Part shown: piece by piece, positions 1-6,487 of the stretch
How the letters are laid out: every line of letters begins with the position of its first letter
Position numbering within the stretch: position 1 is the stretch's first letter
Assembly (NCBI GenBank): GCA_947628325.1
Contig: CANQZL010000093.1
Location: 1 to 6,577, forward strand
Source of the DNA: an uncultured Bacilli bacterium
GTDB taxonomy: Bacteria; Bacillota_I; Bacilli_A; RF39; UBA660
Reading direction: 5' to 3'
DNA: 6,577 nucleotides
The notes under the pieces: model-generated
Told to the model about the DNA's origin: nothing
The model's input: the letters and a program-made list of their open reading frames with translations, nothing else
Database searches by the model: none
Position numbers and translations under genes: made by a program

Positions 1-133
1 CTTCTAGACTTAAAATGAATTTAATTATAAAACTTATTTTTAAGTTAAAAAATCTCCTCACTTATTCTACACTAACTTATTTATTCTTTCTATTAGTGTC
101 AAAAAATTAAGATTCATATAATCTTTTAAGTAA
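1..133. other. Short AT-rich region downstream of the rml operon; two inverted repeats, no supported gene
   Basis: This stretch lies beyond the rml terminator and holds no convincing coding sequence. Two structures are visible. One is AACTTA-TTTT-TAAGTT at 31-46. The other is a 7-bp repeat with arms ACACTAA (69-75) and TTAGTGT (93-99) separated by 17 bases. On the minus strand a consensus-like TTGACA (97-102) overlaps the outer edge of the second repeat, and a GAGGAG (54-59) lies further downstream. Together these could be the start of a control region for a minus-strand gene beyond position 1. I find no good -10 box at the right spacing and no ATG, GTG or TTG shortly after GAGGAG, so this is weak. 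Confidence 0.3.
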
Positions 134-134
134 T

Positions 135-165
135 AAAAAAGAAAACTCCATCTTACGATGAAGTT
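135..165 (-). terminator. Intrinsic terminator of the dTDP-rhamnose operon
   Basis: On the minus strand a 9-bp stem (AACTTCATC at 165-157 with GATGGAGTT at 152-144, one G.U pair) closes a GTAA loop of the stable GNRA class. It is followed directly by TTCTTTTTT (143-135). This is a textbook Rho-independent terminator about 44 bases after the rmlB stop codon, marking the 3' end of the operon. The plus strand has no T-tract after the stem, so it should act in one direction only. Confidence 0.9.
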
Positions 166-208
166 ATCAAATGCAGACTAAATTATTATATTCAAATATT
201 ACACAATA

Positions 209-1216
209 TTATAACTTTGTATAACTTTTTCTATATTCTCCAGATAAAATATTCTCTATCCATTCTTCATTATTAACATACCAATCAACAGTATCTTTAA
301 TACCATCTTCAAAAGTATGAGTTAATTTCCATCCTAGTTCTCTTTCTGACTTAGTAGAATCAATAGCATATCGTAAATCATGTCCAGGTCGATTAGTTAC
401 AAATTCAATTAAGTCCTCACTTTTACCTAATTGTTTCAAAATAGTTTTTACTACTTCTAAATTTGTACGCTCTGAATGACCACCTAAATTATAAACCTGT
501 GCTACTTCTCCTTTTCTCACTATCAAATCTACTCCAATATTATGATCAACTACATGAATCCAATCTCTAACATTTTCTCCCTTACCATATACAGGTATTT
601 TTTCATTTTTTAAAGCTTTACTTATTACAACTGGGATAAGCTTTTCTGGGAACTGATAAGGTCCATAATTATTAGAGCATCTTGATATTGTTACAGGTAA
701 TCCGTAAGTCCTATAATATGCCATAACTAACAAATCTGCAGAAGCTTTACTAGATGAATAAGGACTAGATGTATGAATTGGAGTTTCTTCAGTAAATTTT
801 AAATCTGGTCTATCTAAAGGCAAATCTCCATATACTTCATCAGTAGATACTTGATGATATCTTTTTATACCATACTTTCGACAAGCATCCATTAATACTT
901 GAGTACCTATAATATTAGTAGTTAAAAATATACCAGGATTTTTTATAGAATTATCCACATGACTCTCAGCAGCAAAATTAATAACATAATCAAACTTTTC
1001 TTCAGCAAATAATTTATCAACAAATTCTCTATCTGTAATATCTCCTTTTACAAATTTAAAATTATCTTTATTTTCTAAAGGTTTAATATTATTATAGTTA
1101 CCTGCATAAGTTAAAGCATCTAAACACACAAAATAGTCTTCAGAATACTTTTCTGTTACGTAGTATAAATAATTACTTCCTATAAAACCTGCTCCACCTG
1201 TTACTAAAAACTTCAT
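209..1216 (-). CDS. rfbB: dTDP-glucose 4,6-dehydratase (RmlB)
   Basis: This cytoplasmic enzyme converts dTDP-D-glucose to dTDP-4-dehydro-6-deoxy-D-glucose, the second step of dTDP-L-rhamnose synthesis, using tightly bound NAD+. At 335 residues it is the normal family length. It is an extended short-chain dehydrogenase/reductase: the Rossmann motif TGGAGFIG is at residues 6-13, the family's TDE catalytic motif is in STDEVYG (T125, D126, E127), and the YxxxK pair is Y153/K157. SRCSNNYGPYQFPEK (178-192) and RDWIHVVDH (217-225) are typical RmlB substrate-site segments. The ATG lies one base after the stop codon of the preceding rmlCD gene and has AAGGGG (1225-1230) eight bases upstream, which supports this start and close translational linkage. 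It is the last gene before the terminator at 135-165. No key residue is missing. Confidence 0.96.
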   Translation of the reverse strand: MKFLVTGGAGFIGSNYLYYVTEKYSEDYFVCLDALTYAGNYNNIKPLENKDNFKFVKGDITDREFVDKLFAEEKFDYVINFAAESHVDNSIKNPGIFLTTNIIGTQVLMDACRKYGIKRYHQVSTDEVYGDLPLDRPDLKFTEETPIHTSSPYSSSKASADLLVMAYYRTYGLPVTISRCSNNYGPYQFPEKLIPVVISKALKNEKIPVYGKGENVRDWIHVVDHNIGVDLIVRKGEVAQVYNLGGHSERTNLEVVKTILKQLGKSEDLIEFVTNRPGHDLRYAIDSTKSERELGWKLTHTFEDGIKDTVDWYVNNEEWIENILSGEYRKSYTKL

Positions 1217-1217
1217 G

Positions 1218-2681
1218 CTATTGACCCCTTTTTAAAGTTAAAGTTTCTTCTTTTAATTCTTCACAATATCTTTGTGTTGCATCTTGCCATGAAGGCATTC
1301 TTTCTAAGCCTATTTCTTCTAATTTACTTTTATCAAGACGAGAATTTTTTGGTCTATAGGCTTGTTTTGTTCCAGTTAATTTTAAATACTCATCTGTTGA
1401 AACTTTATTTATTTTAACATCTTTATTATTAATTTTAAAAATATATTCCGCAAATTCAGCCCATGAACAATAGCCTTCATTTGTTGCATGATAAGTTCCA
1501 TAAGAATCTGTTTGTGCTAAATTAACTAATAAATGAGACAAATCTACAGTATAAGTAGGAGAACCTATTTGATCATCAACAACATTTAATTCACTATGGT
1601 TTTCAGATAATTTAAGCATTGTTCTAATAAAATTCTTACCATTAATACCAAATACCCATGATATTCTTGCTATAAAATGTTTTGGATTTTTACGTATTTC
1701 CTCTTCACCTAAATACTTTGTTTCACCATAAACACTTTTAGGATTAACTTTATCTTCTGGATTATAAGCACCATCTTTAGTACCATCAAAAACATAATCT
1801 GTTGACAAATAAACTATTTTAGCTCCAACAAGAATAGAGGCATCAGTTAAATTTTTTGTCCCTTCAACGTTAATTTTAGTAACAACATCTTTCATGTCTT
1901 CAGCTTTATCAACTGCCGTCCATGCTGCACAATGAAATATAACATCAGGTTTAAATTCACCAACTACCTTCATAACTGCTTCTCTATCAGTTATATCCAT
2001 TTCATCTTTATCTATAGCTAAAATATTTTCTTCTTTTACCCCATTTTTTAATAGTTCTCTTTTTATATCATAACCTAATTGTCCATTATATCCTGTAATC
2101 AAAAATTTCTCTTGTTCTCTTTTAAAAATAACTTTGTTATCTTTTATTCCAGGATGAACTTGATCTTTATCTGATAATAAAGGTTTTGTTATTCCATTTT
2201 CCTTAAAAATTTTATCCCAATCTATACCTAAGTCTGGATCATTCCATAAAATACCAGCCTCTAACTTAGGAGCATAATCATTATCAATCAAATATTGAAA
2301 TACCGTATCATCTTCTAAACTTATAAAACCATGAGCAAAACCTCTAGGGACAAATAATTGTCTATTATTTTCATCAGTTAATTTTACTGCTGTATATTTT
2401 CCATACGTTGGAGAATCCACTCTTAAATCTACAACAACATCTATTGCACTACCTTTAATAACTTCAACTATTTTAGCTTGACATTTAGGATTTTTTTGAA
2501 AATGTAATCCTCTTAAAACACCTTTTGAACTCTTACTTCTATTAGCTTGAACAACCCTTTTAAATCCTAATTCATCTAAATCTTTTTGAATAAAATATGG
2601 TGAGAAATAACCTCTATCATCTCCAAATCTATTTGGTTCTAAAATATAACAATCTTTTAATTCCGTTTCTATCTTTTTCAT
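1218..2681 (-). CDS. rfbC/rfbD: Fused dTDP-4-dehydrorhamnose 3,5-epimerase / 4-reductase (RmlC-RmlD)
   Basis: This single 487-residue protein carries the last two activities of dTDP-L-rhamnose synthesis. Residues 1 to about 180 are a complete RmlC cupin: RGLHFQ with the expected catalytic H60, VPRGFAHGF (111-119), the candidate catalytic Y130, and WNDPDLGIDW (146-155). After a short linker (about 175-191), residues 192 to about 475 are a complete RmlD reductase: FLITGYNGQLG (193-203) as the NAD(P)H-binding motif, STDYVFDG (293-300) with T294, and YGETK with Y318/K322. The T-Y spacing of 24 matches the catalytic triad of stand-alone RmlD. The two activities are normally separate genes, but such fusions are known in anaerobic Firmicutes as I recall. 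The start codon overlaps the rmlA stop in TAATG, and AGGAAGG lies about 11 bases upstream, so translation is probably coupled. The reading frame is continuous across the joint with no sign of decay. Confidence 0.94.
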   Translation of the reverse strand: MKKIETELKDCYILEPNRFGDDRGYFSPYFIQKDLDELGFKRVVQANRSKSSKGVLRGLHFQKNPKCQAKIVEVIKGSAIDVVVDLRVDSPTYGKYTAVKLTDENNRQLFVPRGFAHGFISLEDDTVFQYLIDNDYAPKLEAGILWNDPDLGIDWDKIFKENGITKPLLSDKDQVHPGIKDNKVIFKREQEKFLITGYNGQLGYDIKRELLKNGVKEENILAIDKDEMDITDREAVMKVVGEFKPDVIFHCAAWTAVDKAEDMKDVVTKINVEGTKNLTDASILVGAKIVYLSTDYVFDGTKDGAYNPEDKVNPKSVYGETKYLGEEEIRKNPKHFIARISWVFGINGKNFIRTMLKLSENHSELNVVDDQIGSPTYTVDLSHLLVNLAQTDSYGTYHATNEGYCSWAEFAEYIFKINNKDVKINKVSTDEYLKLTGTKQAYRPKNSRLDKSKLEEIGLERMPSWQDATQRYCEELKEETLTLKRGQ

Positions 2682-3793
2682 TATTTATTTTTCCTTCCTA
2701 AAACTTTTTTTAATGATAATCCATATGTATTCTTTTTTAATAATTCTGCTCTTTTTTCTAATTCTTCAGCAGTAATCCAACCTTGATTATAAGCAATTAC
2801 CTCCGGTGAACAAATTAACCTATCTTTGTTATGTTCAAGAGTTCTTATCATATTTGCAGCATCAATTAATGAATCAAATGTTCCTGTATCAAACCAAGTA
2901 TATCCATCTCCTAATAAACATGCTTTTAATTGACCTGTTTTTAAATACATATCATTTAAAGTAGTAATTTCTAATTCTCCTCTTGCAGATGGTTGTATTT
3001 CTTTTGCTATTTTAGATACTCCTTTAGGATAAAAATAAAGACCAGTTATAGCATAATCAGATTTTGGATGATGAGGTTTTTCTTCAACACTTAATACATC
3101 ATTGTTTTCTCCTAATTCCATTATTCCAAATCTTTCAGGATCCTTTACTTGATAACCAAAGATAGTAGCAAGTCCACTATTAGCATTACCTATCGCTTTA
3201 TTTAATTCTTTCTTTAGCCCATTGCCATAAAAAATATTATCTCCTAAAACCATAGCACAAGGATTATCTCCAATAAATTTTTCTCCTAAAATAAAAGCTT
3301 GTGCTAATCCATCCGGAGAAGGTTGAATAGTATACTCCAAATTGATTCCAAACTTAGAACCATCGCCTAATAATCTTTTAAAGTTATATTGATCTTCTGG
3401 TGTTGTAATTATTAATATATTTTTAATACCTGCTTCCATTAATACAGATAAAGGATAATATATCATCGGTTTATCATAAACAGGTAATAATTGTTTACTT
3501 TGTCCCTCTGTAATAGGATAAAGTCGAGTACCTGATCCCCCAGCTAGTATTATTCCCTTTGCATTACAATTTACATAATTTAGCTCAGATTCTGATATTA
3601 AATTTTCTACACTAATACCATATATGATAGATAACTTTTTTAACTCTTCAGTAGTTATTTTTCTCATACCCTTTTCAATACGAATAATAGCATCTCTTCC
3701 AAGTCTCATTCTAGAAGCTACATCTTCTTGAGTCATATTTAACTTTTCTCTAAGACCTTTTAGTTTCAGTCCTATTTTTTCATTATATTCCAT
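2681..3793 (-). CDS. rfbA: Glucose-1-phosphate thymidylyltransferase (RmlA) with N-terminal XRE-type helix-turn-helix domain
   Basis: This 370-residue protein is a fusion. Residues about 5-66 are a Cro/C1-type (XRE) helix-turn-helix: MTQEDVASRMRLGRDAIIRIEKG (20-42) is the classic helix 2-turn-helix 3 pattern, followed by ITTEELKKLSIIYGISVENL. After a linker of about 12 residues, a full RmlA (about 292 residues, the normal length) starts at KGIILAGGSGTRLYP (79-93). It has the SKQLLPVYDKP signature (99-109), QPSPDGLAQA (157-166), metal-site D185 in LGDN, EEKP (237-240) and WFDTG (300-304). It makes dTDP-glucose from glucose-1-phosphate and dTTP, the committed step of the pathway. I see no ATG, GTG or TTG codon between the domains from which RmlA alone could start. 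It is the first operon gene. AAGGGG (3807-3812) is the only clear ribosome site, at a long 13-base spacing. The HTH and the operator-like repeat at 3830-3852 suggest autoregulation, which is inference. Confidence 0.93.
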   Translation of the reverse strand: MEYNEKIGLKLKGLREKLNMTQEDVASRMRLGRDAIIRIEKGMRKITTEELKKLSIIYGISVENLISESELNYVNCNAKGIILAGGSGTRLYPITEGQSKQLLPVYDKPMIYYPLSVLMEAGIKNILIITTPEDQYNFKRLLGDGSKFGINLEYTIQPSPDGLAQAFILGEKFIGDNPCAMVLGDNIFYGNGLKKELNKAIGNANSGLATIFGYQVKDPERFGIMELGENNDVLSVEEKPHHPKSDYAITGLYFYPKGVSKIAKEIQPSARGELEITTLNDMYLKTGQLKACLLGDGYTWFDTGTFDSLIDAANMIRTLEHNKDRLICSPEVIAYNQGWITAEELEKRAELLKKNTYGLSLKKVLGRKNK

Positions 3794-3812
3794 AAAAATA
3801 CTTCATCCCCTT

Positions 3813-3847
3813 AATTCGTATTATACATATAATGTTGAAAAAGTCAA
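3813..3847 (-). promoter_or_regulatory. Sigma-A-type promoter of the rml operon
   Basis: On the minus strand, TTGACT (3847-3842) and a perfect TATAAT (3825-3820) are separated by 16 bases, close to the housekeeping consensus. Transcription should begin near 3813, just before AAGGGG, giving a leader of about 20 bases before the rmlA ATG at 3793. The -35 box and most of the spacer lie within the inverted repeat at 3830-3852, so a protein bound there would block RNA polymerase. Confidence 0.82.
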
Positions 3848-3852
3848 CATTA
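3830..3852. promoter_or_regulatory. Operator-like perfect inverted repeat (9-5-9) over the rml promoter
   Basis: TAATGTTGA (3830-3838) and TCAACATTA (3844-3852) are exact reverse complements separated by AAAAG. The 23-base element covers the -35 box and about half of the -35/-10 spacer of the rml promoter. Such twofold symmetry at a promoter fits a dimeric helix-turn-helix repressor. The nearest candidate is the HTH domain on the RmlA encoded directly downstream, but the binding protein is not proven. I did not notice a second full copy in the window. As RNA it could also form a hairpin, but no T-tract follows, so it does not look like a terminator. Confidence 0.7.
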
Positions 3853-3872
3853 CAATGATTTTTATTGTTTCT

Positions 3873-4022
3873 TTAATGTTTTTTGGTTTTCTCATCTAAT
3901 AATAATTCTTCTATTTGCTTGTAAACTTTATCTAAATTTTTCAAAGTTATATTTTTATTAATTAATTTTAAGTTTTCCTTTAAGACTTTATAATTACTAT
4001 AAAGAACAACTAAATTATTAAA
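3873..4022 (-). pseudogene. Out-of-frame C-terminal tail of the YobI-like NTPase
   Basis: Just after the A8 run near the end of the NTPase gene, the adjacent minus-strand frame (the one reached by losing one base) stays open for 49 codons and ends with TAA at 3873-3875. It encodes a lysine- and leucine-rich, probably helical tail that includes LVVLYSNYKVLKENL and ends YKQIEELLLDEKTKKH. It has no ATG or ribosome site of its own at its start, and its character matches the NTPase upstream. If the run were A7, the NTPase would read straight through as ...EEKIEKNFNNLVV... and be about 50 residues longer. It is therefore most simply the original C-terminus, cut off by a one-base expansion, by a sequencing error, or reached by slippage. 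Confidence 0.6.
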
Positions 4023-6429
4023 ATTTTTTTTCTATTTTCTCTTCTTTTAATAACTCTGTATATAAACTTGTAGGTACCCATTTTATATCTTTAATTAATA
4101 TATCTTCAAACTTCAAAATCATCAGTTTATTATTATCAGTTAAGCCTATTTTTTCATCACTAAATAAAATACGTAAGAAATCTTCAGTATCCTTTTGTGG
4201 TGTATATAAATCTTGAATTCTTCTTAAAACTACATCTAAATTATTATATATTTTATTATAAATTTTTTCCTCAACATCTTTTAAATAATAAGATGATTCT
4301 AAAATTTTATTCATATCAAAAGGAACTTTTTTACATTTTAAAGCACTACTAATAAAATTGAAATTAAAACCATATAAATCATTTTCTATTATATAATCAT
4401 AAAAATCTTTATACATAGGTGATAATTTGAAACTCTTTTGGTTTAAGGAAATATCGAAATATTTCAATTGTTTTATAAAATTATAATAATTTCTATGAAA
4501 GATATCCTCAATATTTTTTACATTACTAAAATATGAATAAATAATAGCGTCTATTTTATCATCACCTTTTCTTGAATAAGCAATAAATGCACAGTATATT
4601 CTTTCTTGAAAATCAAGAGTTATATAGCGTCTTTTCGTATTATTTGCTACATATTTTACCAATACATCTAAATATGAAGCAGATTTTTTTAAAATTGAAT
4701 CATTATCATTTTCTAATTTTAATATAAATTTAACCTTATATTCGGATATATGATAATAAAATTGTTGTAAACATTTTTCCTTTCTATTACTTTTTAACAT
4801 TTCAATAAATAATTCTTCTATACATACAGAATCATTTTTAAAATCATAAATAGATAATTCTTCAAATACATCTTTTACATTACTAAAAGAGTAATTGTAG
4901 TCAACTATACCTTTAGTATCGTCTTTTACTATTAAATCCAATATGTTTTCATCACTATCACTTAAATAATTATTATGCTTTGTTGTAACTAATCGTCTAT
5001 AACTATTTGAAACTATTTTTGAAGTAATTATCCACTCTTCAAAACTATTCAAATCATATTTACTTCCTTCTTTATTTAATTCAAATTTTGCTGGTAACTT
5101 ACTATCTTCCAATTTAATTAATAATTCTTGACCAGGCAATTCTTTTATGTTAAAACCATTTAATTCATTATATAATTTATCTAATTGTTTATATTTCTCA
5201 CCTTCAGGTAAACTTTCAATTGTTTTATATTTATCATTTATTTCTTTCTCTTTTAAAGTTTTAAAACTTAAAGCAGCCTCATTTTCAAATTCTTTAGAAA
5301 AATAATAAGCCAACCATCCCTTATTTTCTAATAAATTTTTAAATCTATTGGGATATAAAGATTTATAAGCACATAAAACAAATAAAGAATTTAAATCTTT
5401 TTTATTATTTATAATATTAACTTCTTTATATACAGAATACTCATTAATAATATCATATACTATTCTAGGACTATCTATATAATGACATAATACTTTAATA
5501 ATATCCTTATCTAAGTTTAATTTACTATACTCTTCACTAAAAAATAAATCTTTTGAAGCTTCAAAACTAGAATAGGGAACTATAGGAATAATTATATCAA
5601 AAAACTTTGTCCTCTTTTCAGAATTTTCAAATATAGTATCTGAAACAGCATATATAAATTTAATATTTTTATCTAAAGCACTATTTAATATCATATTTAT
5701 TTCTTTTAATTTAGAAAATATAATACTATAATTATTAAGTCTATCTATATCCTCAAATATAATTTTATTAAAATTTGTTTGATTAAAAAAATGAATTAGT
5801 TCTTCAATATTTCTATTTAAAATAGATATATCAGATTCTTCCTTATCTAATTCTACACCATTAATAGTCATTTTCTTAAAAGAAAAATTATTATTAATAC
5901 TTTTAACAACGTAAAACACTATTAAATATAGAAAGGACATAATAATAGAAAATACAACAATAAGTATTTTAGAATTATTTAAAAACATAGATAATTTATC
6001 TATATTAAATAGTTCAAAAATAATTATTAATATAATAGTAATTATAAAAGAAATAATATAATTATATTTTTTAAGATAGTTATAATTAAAGTCTATTCTA
6101 TGCAATCTAGATAATGGTAATCTATTAGGTCTTACTTTATATAAGATTTGTTGTAAAATACTAGTTTCTATATCGTCCATTGTATAATTTATAAATTCAT
6201 TTTCAGAATATGACCCCAAACTAATATATATTGTTTTATCATCATTTTTAAAATAAGTTTGTAAAATACTACTTTTACCAGAAGCATAATTACCAGTTAA
6301 AGCTATATTTTTATTTTTCTCTTCAGATAATGCTTTATCTAAGAACTTTCTATATTTTTCAATATTTTTAGCATTATCCGAAGGAGATAAAGACTTTAAT
6401 ATTATATTATTATCATTTTCTATAGCCAT
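4018..6429 (-). CDS. YobI-like membrane-anchored P-loop NTPase
   Basis: This large protein (803 residues from the ATG) has an N-terminal P-loop NTPase domain and a long helical C-terminal region with no motif I recognise. Walker A is GNYASGKS (46-53), followed by LQQILYKVRP. Two hydrophobic membrane segments (about 123-141 and 155-175) come next, and Walker B is KIIFEDIDRL (222-231). FIYAVSD (258-264) and KRTKFFDIIIPIVPY (272-286) follow. A membrane hairpin between Walker A and B, together with these motifs, matches YobI-like NTPases and resembles the KAP NTPase layout. Their role is unknown; links to defence or conflict systems have been suggested. I chose the ATG at 6429 because GTAGGTG (6434-6440) is well placed for it; a TTG at 6444 would add five residues without a good ribosome site. 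B. subtilis YobI is longer (about 1200 residues from memory), so this is a short form. The gene looks more AT-rich than the rml genes, hinting at separate acquisition. The end is probably frameshifted at the A8 run (4024-4031). Confidence 0.85.
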   Translation of the reverse strand: MAIENDNNIILKSLSPSDNAKNIEKYRKFLDKALSEEKNKNIALTGNYASGKSSILQTYFKNDDKTIYISLGSYSENEFINYTMDDIETSILQQILYKVRPNRLPLSRLHRIDFNYNYLKKYNYIISFIITIILIIIFELFNIDKLSMFLNNSKILIVVFSIIMSFLYLIVFYVVKSINNNFSFKKMTINGVELDKEESDISILNRNIEELIHFFNQTNFNKIIFEDIDRLNNYSIIFSKLKEINMILNSALDKNIKFIYAVSDTIFENSEKRTKFFDIIIPIVPYSSFEASKDLFFSEEYSKLNLDKDIIKVLCHYIDSPRIVYDIINEYSVYKEVNIINNKKDLNSLFVLCAYKSLYPNRFKNLLENKGWLAYYFSKEFENEAALSFKTLKEKEINDKYKTIESLPEGEKYKQLDKLYNELNGFNIKELPGQELLIKLEDSKLPAKFELNKEGSKYDLNSFEEWIITSKIVSNSYRRLVTTKHNNYLSDSDENILDLIVKDDTKGIVDYNYSFSNVKDVFEELSIYDFKNDSVCIEELFIEMLKSNRKEKCLQQFYYHISEYKVKFILKLENDNDSILKKSASYLDVLVKYVANNTKRRYITLDFQERIYCAFIAYSRKGDDKIDAIIYSYFSNVKNIEDIFHRNYYNFIKQLKYFDISLNQKSFKLSPMYKDFYDYIIENDLYGFNFNFISSALKCKKVPFDMNKILESSYYLKDVEEKIYNKIYNNLDVVLRRIQDLYTPQKDTEDFLRILFSDEKIGLTDNNKLMILKFEDILIKDIKWVPTSLYTELLKEEKIEKKF
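4024..4031 (-). repeat. A8 homopolymer at the 3' end of the YobI-like gene
   Basis: Eight consecutive A bases in the coding strand (codons GAA AAA AAA) lie three bases before the TAA TAA stop. It is the longest single-base run I noticed inside a gene in this window. Losing one A joins the NTPase frame to the 49-codon open tail. Runs of this length are recognised hot spots for replication and transcription slippage, and also for sequencing error. Confidence 0.8.
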
Positions 6430-6433
6430 ATAA

Positions 6434-6440
6434 CACCTAC
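6434..6440 (-). promoter_or_regulatory. Ribosome binding site that fixes the start of the YobI-like gene
   Basis: GTAGGTG on the minus strand differs at one base from GGAGGTG and puts its AGG six bases before the ATG at 6429-6427. This favours the ATG over the in-frame TTG at 6444, whose upstream sequence is plain AT-rich DNA with no purine-rich ribosome site. Confidence 0.7.
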
Positions 6441-6458
6441 TCAAACTAAATTGTTAAT

Positions 6459-6487
6459 ATAATAGCATAAGTTAATTAAGAAATAAA
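6459..6487 (-). promoter_or_regulatory. Probable extended -10 promoter of the YobI-like gene
   Basis: On the minus strand TGC-TATTAT (6467-6459) is an extended -10 element about 30 bases before the start codon. The matching -35 position, 17 bases upstream, is a poor TTTATT (6487-6482). The missing -35 may be offset by the TG motif and by the A6/T6 tracts at 6493-6505, which could act as an UP element. I see no obvious operator across it. Confidence 0.5.

Noticed and set aside
31..52. AACTTA-TTTT-TAAGTT hairpin as a second terminator
   Set aside because: The stem has six pairs, mostly A-T, and no T-tract follows it on the plus strand; on the minus strand only TT follows before A's. It is too weak to call.
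15..110. Plus-strand open frame of 31 codons encoding a hydrophobic peptide (MNLIIKLIFKL...)
   Set aside because: No ribosome site precedes the ATG, it lies in very AT-rich DNA where hydrophobic codons are expected, and it is opposite to all other genes.
195..210. AATATT-ACAC-AATATT inverted repeat near the rmlB stop
   Set aside because: It is composed only of A and T, as expected by chance in this DNA. The real terminator is the GC-containing hairpin at 135-165.
3783..3806. Seven-codon minus-strand frame (MKYFYGI) overlapping the rmlA start, with its ATG touching AAGGGG
   Set aside because: There is no spacing between the ribosome site and this ATG, so initiation is unlikely. It could only matter as a leader peptide, and nothing else supports that.
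6429..6444. TTG start for the NTPase five codons upstream of the ATG
   Set aside because: No purine-rich ribosome site precedes it, while GTAGGTG is correctly spaced for the ATG.
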